Source of the DNA: Epiperipatus broadwayi
Taxonomy: Eukaryota; Onychophora; Udeonychophora; Euonychophora; Peripatidae
Assembly: GCA_028023455.1 (NCBI GenBank)
Contig: JAQFVV010012416.1
Coordinates: 10,074,032-10,138,031, forward strand
DNA length: 64,000 nucleotides
Direction: 5' to 3'
Shown here piece after piece: positions 54,810-64,000 of the stretch; within the stretch, counting starts at the first letter, position 1, and every line of letters begins with the position of its first letter. The notes below the pieces were generated by a model that did not search any database, had not been told where the DNA came from, and saw only the letters and a program-made list of their open reading frames with translations. The position numbers and the translations under genes are program-made.

Positions 54810-57660
54810 CATCATTTTGAACAATTGCAAAATGAAGCTCTCTCTAAGTTTAATCTATTTTTTCCTATCCATAGTTTCCATTCTTCGTATTGCATTAACA
54901 AACTTTCTTATTTCATTCATCCATCTTATATATGGTCTCTAGGGCTTTTACAATATTTTGGGATTCGGTTTGTAAGACGGTCACTTTTAGCAATAGGCCC
55001 AGACCATTTTTATTTCAGTCCTTTAATTCTTTCAATTATGGTTAATATCTGTTTATTCCCTCCTACAAATATTTTGCTTTTAATCTTTGTGAAGAACTCA
55101 AAAGTCTATTGTTCTTCTGTTAAATGTCCAAATCTCAGATCCATAAGTAAGAACTGGTAAGACATGTCTATTAAAAAACCTTTTTATACACAAACATATG
55201 TTCTTTTACTATTTTTATTAAAAGCATTCAAAGTTTAATTCTCTAATTAATTTCATCCATTGTGTTTCCACCCATTTTAATAATCTTAGAGTATTTATAA
55301 TTTGTTAACTTCTTATAATATGTGGTTATAAATCTTTAGTTTTCTTATTTATTGTTTTTATTGTAGAGCCCCTGTATATTGTAAGCATGTAACCTATAAT
55401 AAAAAGAGGTTAAATGATATCCATATGTATCTTCTTAGTGTGAATAAAGTTTTTATTTGAAACTAAATCTTTATTTTCTTCTGAAAAAAGCCATAAACAC
55501 TTTTTTAGTATTTATTTTACTTTCTTTCTTCATCTGATAATTCGTAGAACATTTCCTGCAGGTCTGAAGCATTATTTGCAAAAACAACCATAACATCTGC
55601 AAAATGTAGATGATTTAAATATTTTCCATTTACTTTTATTCTTTTATTTTAATTCATAACATATTTCTAGTAAAACTTGTAAAAAAGATTTACAGATATG
55701 GAATCACACTTATCATACATACTTACTAATGCTAATCTTAGTCTATGTAATCAAATCTTTATTGTCACACTATGATAAATATTCTTCAGAATATGGAAAT
55801 ATCCTGGAGCTATAAATTGATGGTCCAAAGCTTTAATCACTGTGGAAATGCTTATATGATTAAATCTCTTTTCATAAACTATAAATCCCGAGTATAATTA
55901 TAACTTGTACTCATTGATTTGTTCTATAACTTCTCTCAATATTTGGATATGCTAAAACAGGCAAAACTACACAAGCATAAGAAGTGGTGATCATGTGATA
56001 TTTGGATATGATCTACTGTCTAAAATCATTTTTAAATCCATCATGTTCTTTTAGTTGTGTTAAATCCATGTTTCATTGTAAATGAATTGTAATTATCATG
56101 GTAAAGATTTCATGTAGAACTGATGAAATACTATTAGGTCTGTAATTTCTAATGTTATTTATCACCTTTCTTAAATACCAATATTACTATTGCATTTTTA
56201 CAATCATCTGAAGCACATTTAATATTTAGACATGAGTACATACTATTGCCAGCAATTTTTCTATTTCTGCTTTTTTTTTATTATATCTAATAATTCCATT
56301 ATTTCTCTTTTTTACAGATTTAGTTGCAAATCTTGTTTTTTATTTAAAATGTTTGTCACTTCAGAAACTAGTACTTCTAATAATTAATTTGTTTTTTATT
56401 ATTAAACAATTTTTGATGTCATCTCTCTCTTTAATAATATTTCTATCTTCTTATTGCTGAAATAACTTTTCTTCTAATACCAATACTTTTGAGACTTTTA
56501 TTCTCTTTTATAACTTTCCTGTCCAATTCACGATTATATTTTCTTGTATCATTAATTACTTTTTTTTGTACCATTTTGTAAAAATCCAGATATTCAATTC
56601 TTTTTAATGAATCACTTTTAAATACTTGCATATTTCTTTTTTCCTTTATATATTCTCTTGTATCAATTGAAAATTTACTAGTGAATTGTTTTTTTTTTTT
56701 TGTACCTGCTATCTTTGCTGCTGAACTTAGTTGAATTTCAATTAACTTATTGCTATCAGTTAAGTTTGAACCATCTTCAAAATTTATTAATATTTTTAAT
56801 GGTTATCAAATTCTAATCTAGATTCGTTGGGGTGTTTTTGAAGATTAGCAATAACGTTTGTTAATACTATCTTTTTAAAATAGTTTCATTGCTCTAGTTT
56901 TGCAGTAAAATGTATCTCACTAATCAATGAACACTTTTTGTGATGAATCTATTAGGAACATTAAAATCTTGAAATACATATTTTCTATTAATCAATTAAT
57001 CAAATTCTTTTGTACTATCACTTGGATGATTTAATGTCAATTTTGTTTAATATTTTTTATCAAAGAACAAATATGCAATTTTTCTGCAAATTTCACTAGT
57101 TTAGGTCCATTCTCATTTCTATCATCATAGCCAAATTTATCCATAAGCTTTTCAATTGACTTTCAATTCTAGTGTTAAAGTCTTCCATGATAATTTCAAA
57201 ATGTTATTTAATGTGACCAAATGCATTTTATAAATCTATATAAATATCTTTACTTCAACACAGTGAGAACTTGTTATAGCCTAAAGCTGAATTATCTGCA
57301 TTTGAAATCATCCATTAAGTCGGACAAATAATCTTATACTATCTATATTGTTCTTCCATCTTTTATGTATAATGAATTTCATTCCACTTGTGTTTCTAAT
57401 ATTCGTGCCTTTGTAATAAAGTACATAACCACTTTTCATATCAATTGTTTCTTTTGTTCTAATTTTTTTAAATCCAACAATGTCTTATTTAATTTAATAT
57501 TAAATCTTCCTTCACTTGAAAGTAATCTGCAATTGTAGGTAGCCAAATAAAAGGTCATTATTGAATGGAGGCCTGCTTCACAATTAGGGATTCCAAGCTT
57601 CCTATGCCTTTGACCTCCAACCACATCCCTGGATGACAACTTTACAATTTCCTCTGAATA
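54810..57660 (-). pseudogene. LINE group B, near-complete copy, minus strand
   Basis: This is the most complete RTE-like copy. On the minus strand the endonuclease starts near 57560 (MTFYLATYNCRLLSSEGRFN), continues through KLVKFAEKLHICSL near 57100, the basic linker frame at 56443-56631, the RT, and ends at 54820-55160 with WSGPIAKSDRLT..IPKYCK before the 3' UTR. Length of about 2.85 kb suits an RTE-type element with a single ORF. Many stops, so inactive. A short MITE-like tail (ACAAGCATAAGAAGTGGTGA, about 55971) appears within it. Confidence 0.75.
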
Positions 57661-58360
57661 AGAGTGTAATTTGCTTTTATCTGTCGTGATTGTAAATATT
57701 TAATTTAAAAATATATATATACACATACATTCATCCTGTCTTCAAGAAAACTCTACTGGCATTTAATTTAAGAATTGTCTTGCAACTAAAAAGTAAGTCC
57801 ATGATGTTTGTTTGGTTTAAACTTGGAGGAAATAACTCAACAAACTCGTTATGCTGTTTAATGCATGTTCATAAGCAGCCCATCCATGTTCATTTACTAT
57901 TTGGGTAATCACATAGTAATAACAGTTGCAGCAACAAGAATGTATCGAGGGACACTAGGCCTATTTGTCTTGCTCAGTGTCTTTAAAGCTTCAAAGAAGA
58001 ATCAAGGGATCTTTTTTCATTTAATAGTAAATTTGTATGTGTGCTCATAAATCTTAAAGACTATACACATATATACATTTACAACTGAAATATTGCAACT
58101 TTCTTTAGATGAGATCGTATTAATCTATTTTAGTATTTGATTGTTTCTTTTATTAATATTTATTAATTTATGTAATCTTTTGAAATAATCAATAGATCTC
58201 TATTTTAACATTTGTATTTTTCAAGAATACAAATTTGCAATTAGATTAGAGAAGGAGGGGAAATTTTACTCTTTTTTTTTCTACTCCCCTAAGATTTCAC
58301 TTACGATAAATGGACTATTTATTTAGTCGCAGTAATCTGATTAGATTTTTTTTTTCCTAT
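57661..58360. other. Spacer, nothing firmly recognised
   Basis: An open frame at 57865-58050 has no recognisable domain. No repeat boundary found. Confidence 0.4.
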
Positions 58361-58364
58361 GTCA

Positions 58365-58450
58365 TAGCATCGGCCGGGACCCGAACGCACAACCGTCTGC
58401 AAACAACTACTTGCTTGCAAGGCGGGTGCGATGACCCCTCGGCTAACAAC
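58365..58450 (-). ncRNA. tRNA-like sequence, minus strand (pseudo-tRNA or SINE head)
   Basis: On the minus strand TAGCCGAGGGGTC (58433-58445) resembles an A box and GTTCGGGTCCCGG (58374-58386) a B box. A segment CCGCCTTGCAAGCAA lies between them, like an anticodon arm with TGC. GC content is far above the neighbourhood. The arms are not a clean cloverleaf, so a degraded tRNA or a SINE head is more likely than a working tRNA gene. Confidence 0.45.
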
Positions 58451-58740
58451 GCTTGACGAGATTTTGATTACTACTTTAAAACTTTTACCTGTTAGTTGGC
58501 TAATTCAACCACAAAATATGAAATGAAAAAAATAAACTACTATTCATAACTATATACATTTTATCCACCATTGCCTGCACTTTGTACAGAATTAAAAACT
58601 CATTCAGATGATCCGTGAGATATCTAATTCATTATGACGATGTATAACATTTAAATTTAAAATATATTATTCATTCATGAGTGTAAGGCTAAACTTGTAA
58701 AGATATAAAACTATATATATATATTGTACGGAATAAGTAT

Positions 58741-59877
58741 ATGCTGTTACATTTCTTTCAAATAAAAGTAGAAAAAAATATGCAGCATCTCTTCTTTGGT
58801 TGTGTGACATTAAATAAATACAGAGCAATACTCAAGGGTTGGATGACATCCTATAAACAAAGGATTTTTAACCTGAATGAATGCCTGAAAACTGGATTTC
58901 TGGGATGCATACTACATCCTTAATCCTGATGTTTCTGCAGGATCAACTATCCTCAGGCTTAACAACCATCTGCTAATCAAGAAATTTAAGCGATGGTTTC
59001 TTGAACCCAAATATTTTTATTTCCTGATGAAGATAAATATTAATGCCTTGCCTACTAAATACTTTCTGGTGCATCACCGTGGATTCTCAAACATAGAGTC
59101 CACTTGCTCACTATGCCTCAGAGAGGATGAAACTTGTCTTCACCTCCTCTGCCATTGTGTTTCCCTTCACCCCTACAGAGTCCTTATAGCCTCCATGTTA
59201 AATAACAATACGCCTGCCCTGTCGACTCTCATTGACAATATACTATGTGGATCCACCCCAGAGATACGAATAACAACATTTGTACTGTTTTCACTATGGT
59301 ACACACGGTGCTGGCTCACCTTTAATCATGCACTAGAGTGTCTGCTCGAACTCTATATTAACAAAATGGAAAAAATTTGGAAAAGGGACCAGAATTTGGC
59401 CCCCTCTTACATCTATGACCCACATGGAGGTTATTGATCTGGCCCCCAAAGCTGATCCCTTTTACTCCTGAATAGAAATCTCCTTCCCTGGAGAGTAATT
59501 TGAGGCTGAATGGCCTGCATCCCTTTGTGATAACTTACCTTGCTCTGCATGATTATTGCCCAGATCCTGAGTTGTTATGGAAGTAACCTCTGGTATGAAG
59601 TGTCGACTTGGTCATGTGGAGCGTAGACAAAGGATTAGACCTATCGCTGAACTATATGAGACGTGCAAGCATGGTCATCTATATCAACAGGATACTATTC
59701 CGGACTCGTTCCTTGCTGATATGCTTCATATTAGTCCTTTTAGCTGGTGTCAAACAAGATATCAATATTGAGCTTTCACCCCACTGATTATCATGTAATA
59801 TATCCTATGTTTAACTATTATCATATATTGTAACTAAATTTCTGAATAAAATTCTATATTTTATAAAAAAAAAAAAA
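58741..59877 (+). pseudogene. LINE group A, 3' part with CCHC finger and poly(A) tail
   Basis: Frame 59027-59437 (136 residues) reads ALPTKYFLVHHRGFSNIEST, then CSLCLREDETCLHLLCHC. This C-x2-C-x8-H-x4-C finger typically ends the RT protein of several LINE clades. Further tail sequence follows, then AATAAA at about 59845-59850 and a 12-A tail at 59866-59877. The intact finger frame suggests a younger copy than the others. Confidence 0.75.
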
Positions 59878-60300
59878 CTGGAATCTTTGGAATAATTAGA
59901 CTGTCAATCATGATGAACTATATAGTCTGGACAATGAGATGCCATCTGATATTTGGTAAGAGTAACGGTAAAATTTACATTATAAACTTTCGTGCAAGAT
60001 CAAGGCTGACAAAAAGAGGGATCATACACAAGATTAAAGAATCATATCTTATACAAAATTCATCTTGTGCTATGAATTCAAAATTGACCAGCTTTCCGAT
60101 TAGTTGTTCCTGGCCAATACAATGAAATGTTAAATTCATCACCTAGGAGAAAATAGAATTTTTTACACTGCCTTGATAAGGACTCATAAGAGTTGAAAGC
60201 GTTTGGAAATATTTGTTATTTTATTTATATTAAAGAAACTCTGTATTAACAATTGACACGAATTGTTATTTTATTTTATATTAATACAACTACATTGTTC
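59878..60300 (+). pseudogene. Possible Penelope-like element, extreme C-terminus and 3' region
   Basis: Frame 59910-60125 reads HLIFGKSNGKIYIINFRARS, then RGIIHKIKESYLIQNSSCAM and NSKLTSFPIS. This resembles the H..d..s..I.i......R.i.E..li......iN.. end of the Penelope GIY-YIG region. Downstream, TTGATAAGGACTCATAAGAG then TTGAAAG (60171-60199) forms a hairpin bracketed as in the 4.4-kb SINE. Confidence 0.4.
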
Positions 60301-60779
60301 GATAAAAAGTAAAAGTATTCTTCATCTGAATTTTTTAAATTAAATCCTAAAACAGAAGCACTGATTAAATAAACACAAGGATTGGACTATTTTCATTATC
60401 TAACATTCAGAATTCAATGTTAGATGATAGAAAGTACAACTGAAACACTATCATCAAAAATCTCAGACAAACATTTCAATAGGTAATACTACGCTAGACT
60501 TCACAGTGAATAGAACACTATTAGATTTCTTTTCATTAAATATACTGAATTTCTAAAAATTGCTTACAATTATTTATTTGGCCAATTCTTTTATTTATTT
60601 ATTTTATGCAAATCGTTTTTGATTAAGATGAACTATTTCAATCTCAAATTTTAAGATTTTAGACACAGGTGCTGAACTACATTTAGAGACCACATCAAGC
60701 AAAACTTACACATTCTTCATACTTTCATTCATTAATCTTTCAGTCTAAACTGATTAAAACTTCTAATATATACAATTTT
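60301..60779. other. AT-rich spacer, nothing recognised
   Basis: A small inverted repeat is visible around 60389-60430 (TTTTCATTATCTAACATTCA against TGTTAGATGATAGAAA). Nothing else. Confidence 0.4.
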
Positions 60780-61689
60780 TCTATTGCTTGCTTTAATTCA
60801 CTATCATTCAAGTATGGATGCCTCAGTATAATTAATTTATGAATGTGAAATAACTTCTTCTTGACCATATCCTAGGTTTTTTTCTTTCTACTATTTCTCT
60901 GAGCAATTGGAAGTTTCTCATTATATTCAACCTTTTGGCATTACTTTAAAAGACCAACAATCTATTTATATATTAATAGATTATACTTTTTTCTATTTCC
61001 ATATTTCAAAAACCTACAATATTTTAATATCATTAGGCATAAAAATCCAATTCTCTGCACCATATAGAGAAATGATCTTGATGAAGGATTTCATAATTCT
61101 CTTACAGAAATGAATATTCACTTTTGATATCAAAAGTAATCACTATTATAAAAAAATATCTTTGTCATAGCTATTTTCTATATCATAGTTCTTATTTTTA
61201 ATATTTATTTGATCTATGTATTCCAAAGAGTCAACCTGTTCATTAATTTATTTTCTGTTTTGATATATTTTTTCCTGGATAATATTATTGTCTTGATCTT
61301 TGAAACATTAATCTTCATGACAAATTTATTAGCACTACAGAAAAAATTTTTTTTTTCATTTTAATCAACATTTTTTAGTCTTCTTGGCAATACTATTTGA
61401 TTTTCTCCATTTTCAACTGTTCAATAGATTTATACATTCCTTTTTAGTCCCAAATTTATCTGATTCAAGATGTTTTCTATTGTGGGTTTTTTTTTTTTAC
61501 ATATAGTAAATGAACTTGGTACAATAAACAACCCTGTCTACTTTCTCTGCCAATGTTAAACTCGTTAGTTGAGTTGAACTTTTGATTTAAATAATATGGC
61601 TTTACTAGTTTATTTGTTTTAAAATTGGGAATAGCCCATGTCAATTTTATTTTTTCAAAGACTCTCACAGCCAAAAAAAATTAATAATA

Positions 61690-61985
61690 TATAGATGTGA
61701 TAATATGTTGGACTATTTCCATTATTTATTAATAAATGTTGAATGTGTAGAAAAGTTTAAACTTTATTTAAACTTTTTCAAATACAAACAACTTGTTATT
61801 AATAACACATAAGTAGACAACACATGCTAGTAATTACACAACATTTCAAATATTATTATTCTTCACTCTTTTTCAAGTGTCGCTAATCCAACCAGTGTTG
61901 GTATTCACATAGAAGTCAAACTCGCATCTTTAGATTTTTAAATATCAAAATTAAAGAAAATACTCTAACCATGTGAGCTATTCTG
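61690..61985 (-). mobile_element. tRNA-derived SINE family 1, copy 2 (minus)
   Basis: In reverse complement it starts TGACAGAATAGCTCACATGG then TTAGAG (A-box side), has GCGAGTTTGACTTCTATG (B-box side), the ACACTGGTTGGATTAGCGAC body, a degraded hairpin motif, and the tail ATTAATAAATGATGGAAATA with GTCC. It abuts the + copy head to head. Confidence 0.8.
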
Positions 61986-62257
61986 TCAAAAACTAGATAG
62001 TTTGCCTTAGATTCGATATTCAAGAACCTAAAGTTGTGAGTTCAACTCCTATGCTAATACTATCACTGGTCAGGCCAATGGCACCTGAAGAAGAATGAAT
62101 AGTACTACTTGAAACATTGTGTTATTATTAACCTGCATTCTCTATTTGTGTGCTATTACTAATAAGTTGTTGTATTTGAAGAAATTTAAATAAAATTTAA
62201 AATTTTCTATACATTCAACATTTATTAATAGATGATGGAAATAGTTCAACCTATTAT
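61986..62257 (+). mobile_element. tRNA-derived SINE family 1, copy 3 (plus)
   Basis: The B-box side GTGAGTTCAACTCCTATG lies near 62035. The ATCACTGGTCAGGCCAATGG body, CTGAAGAAG..CTTGAAAC at 62085-62115, and the tail ATTAATAGATGATGGAAATA with GTTCAAC follow. The A-box half is poor. With copy 2 it makes an inverted repeat of about 270 bp per arm. Confidence 0.8.
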
Positions 62258-62450
62258 CACATCTGCATTCCAAGAGATTGTAAAAGACCCAGAATGATGC
62301 CACATGTGAGATGGATGGATGAAATAAGAAAGTGTGCTAGGTGATGTGAGAAAAGAGACTAGAGATTGTAGAATATGGATTGAACTTGGAGACACCTTCA
62401 TCCTGCAGTGGATTGATAATGATTGACAGTGATGATAATTATCACATCTA
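62258..62450 (+). mobile_element. LINE group B, 3' end, + strand
   Basis: TTCCAAGAGATTGTAAAAGA, GAGATGGATGGATGAAATAA and CCTGCAGTGGATTGATAATG are the shared 3'-end text of group B. The insert is only about 190 bp and opposite in orientation to the surrounding group B copy. Confidence 0.8.
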
Positions 62451-63084
62451 ATATATCATCATCACAAATCTTCAGGAAAATACTAATAAATAGATGTTTC
62501 TTTAAATTTAGCATTCTTTTTTTGAGTAATTGTAATGCCCTATAACATCTTATGTTGATGTAGTTATCAAGATGTTGTTCAAACATATAGATCTAATTTT
62601 CTTTTAATATTATTTTTAAGACATTAAACCTATTACTTTAAAATCTATGTGTTCTGTCGCATGAAATTAAGAGAAAGTTATTCTGACCAAACTATTATTT
62701 CAAACATGTATGTAATAAAATCCTTTGATATTTCAGTTGGAATATTATTAATTTCTTGAGCCTTTCTATTAGGTAGACCTGATATCTTTTCAAACTATTT
62801 CCTTGTGATTTTTTTATCTCCTTTTTCTTGAAGTTTCTTTAATTTTTAAGACCAATTATAAGCACGAATTCTTTATACAAATGAAATTATTTTTCATTAT
62901 TTTATTTTGATCATAAATTAGTCCACTATCTTTATTTTTTAGCATGAGGCTAAATATTTTCTTCCACTTAATCTTTCCATCTGCAATTTTTTAATTTTAT
63001 TATTCTTTTTTGACATTTTTAAAAGTCAATTTATAATCTATCAATATTTTTAATTTGCTTATATTTACATTTCTTCTTCTATAG

Positions 63085-63345
63085 GGTGTTTGAACTCATA
63101 CTTTCACACAACCCTCAACTATCCATGCTATCTCATACTGCTGGCACACTTGATCACACACATGTTGAAAAGATATATGTGTGGAGATGATTATCTGGAT
63201 CCAACTGACGAGCGCTGATTTAACACGAAATACGTATATTGGTGATTATTTATCTTTTCAACATGTGTGTGATCAAGTATGTCAGCAGTATGAGATAGCG
63301 TGGATAGTTGAGGGTCATGTGAAAATCTGAGTTCAAACCTCCTAT
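63085..63345. repeat. Inverted repeat, SINE-like family 2
   Basis: Arms about 63096-63178 and 63249-63338 are reverse complements (CCCTCAACTATCCATGCTAT against ATAGCGTGGATAGTTGAGGG; ATCACACACATGTTGAAAAG against CTTTTCAACATGTGTGTGAT). Both arms and the centre match the repeat at 26.5-26.87 kb. The B-box-like CTGAGTTCAAACCTCC is at about 63328-63343. Confidence 0.8.
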
Positions 63346-63544
63346 ATATTACATAATGGAGTGCAGGTATGAAAAAGCCTGTACTATAGAAAAAAATCAT
63401 ATATTTCTTCTGCAAAATAAATAATTGATAGTTAATTGCTTGAAAGATCATAAGAAGTTCAAACATTGGAAATGACAAAGCAGGGCTATAGTCATGTGGT
63501 CTCCAGGGTCCAACATATTACTACTGCATTAAACCACAGAGCTT

Positions 63545-63925
63545 CTAATGATATTATCATCTTGTTCAGAAATATCTTCTATTATCTTAGATTTTTGTTT
63601 TCTTCTTGGCCTTTCTCCACTTCTAATGATTTCATCATCTTCAGAAATATTTTCTATTATATAAGGTTTTTGTTTTTTTTCTTGTCCTTCTTTATTAAAC
63701 TAATGATTTTATCTTTTTCAGAAATATCATCTATTATCTAAGATTTTTGTTTTTTTCTTGGCCTTTCTTCATTTCTAATTTCATCATCTTCTTCAGAGAT
63801 GTCTTCTATTATATAAAATATTTGTTTTTTTCTTGGTCCTTCTTTATTGCTAATAATTTCACCATTTTTTCCATAAATGTCTTCTATTATCTAAGGTTTT
63901 TTTATTTTCTTCTTGGTCCACCCAA
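63545..63925 (-). repeat. 78-bp tandem array that decodes as a 26-residue repeat on the minus strand
   Basis: Five units start near 63545, 63623, 63700, 63776 and 63848, with a period of about 78 bp. The minus strand gives a repeating module such as GPRKKQIFYIIEDISEEDDE then IRNEER: a basic PRKKQK patch, a hydrophobic II, and an acidic EDISEEDDE. Because 78 is a multiple of three the module stays in phase between units. Stops and one frameshift break the array now. The upstream minus-strand reading LEWTAANRTVFKTGKKFLGG leads into it and probably comes from outside the window. The protein is not recognised. Confidence 0.65.
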
Positions 63926-64000
63926 AAATTTCTTACCAGTCTTAAAAACAGTTCTGTTGGCTGCTGTCCATTCTAATTTTATGACTAACAATACTTATTT

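Larger units (their letters stand above)
60780..63070 (-). pseudogene. LINE group B copy, minus strand, interrupted at 61.69-62.45 kb
   Basis: Minus frame 61477-61674 reads IKLTWAIPNFKTNKLVKPYY, then IGRESRQGCLLYQVHLLYV (RT box with RQGCLL.P..F.LY). More 3' text continues to about 60780, and the upstream linker-like text lies at 62480-63070. A block holding two SINEs and a separate LINE 3' end splits the copy. Decayed. Confidence 0.6.

Noticed and set aside
57865-58050. A 61-residue ORF
   Set aside because: No domain, no repeat relationship and no conserved motif seen.
1-64000. CRISPR arrays, prokaryotic operons, rRNA genes
   Set aside because: None seen. Repeats here are dispersed eukaryotic transposons or minisatellites, not regularly spaced direct repeats with unique spacers.

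Overview
This window is animal (metazoan) genomic DNA. It is strongly AT-rich, rich in transposon fossils, and carries one recognisable protein-coding host gene. The signs are spliced exons with GT..AG borders, introns up to about 10 kb, tRNA-derived SINEs, several non-LTR retrotransposon families, Penelope-like elements and hAT- and pogo-type DNA transposons. I cannot name the species. Base composition and repeats suit an AT-rich invertebrate, but no lineage-specific marker is visible. Nothing looks bacterial: no operons, no CRISPR array, no long uninterrupted gene.

The host gene is the 3' portion of a DENND5 (RAB6-interacting protein 1 type) orthologue on the + strand. Seven exons between 7925 and 39953 join in a consistent reading frame into the last 283 residues plus stop. 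They encode the C-terminal half of the PLAT domain, a Ser/Pro/Arg linker and the whole second RUN domain. Earlier exons (DENN, first RUN, start of PLAT) lie upstream of position 1. A likely poly(A) signal sits about 105 bp after the stop.

Layout: 1-7924 is an upstream DENND5 intron holding a large minus-strand LINE remnant, a Penelope-like GIY-YIG fragment, a SINE and a LINE fragment. Between 7925 and 39953 small exons are spread over introns loaded with LINE copies, a palindromic MITE family, decayed transposases and a 650-bp pyrimidine tract just before the last exon. From about 40 kb to the end no host gene is seen. That part is a patchwork of hAT and pogo-like elements, a 3.4-kb structure with 0.43-kb inverted arms around a GC-richer core, several long inverted repeats, near-complete LINE copies, a head-to-head SINE pair nested in a LINE, and a decayed 26-residue repeat-coding array at the right edge.

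For convenience I name the LINE groups A (endonuclease + RT + C-terminal CCHC finger), B (RTE-like, C-terminus resembling [12 protein letters not shown]) and C (C-terminus with a GEMGWSSF motif). Group names, family labels and percent-like impressions come from reading the sequence, not from a database search.
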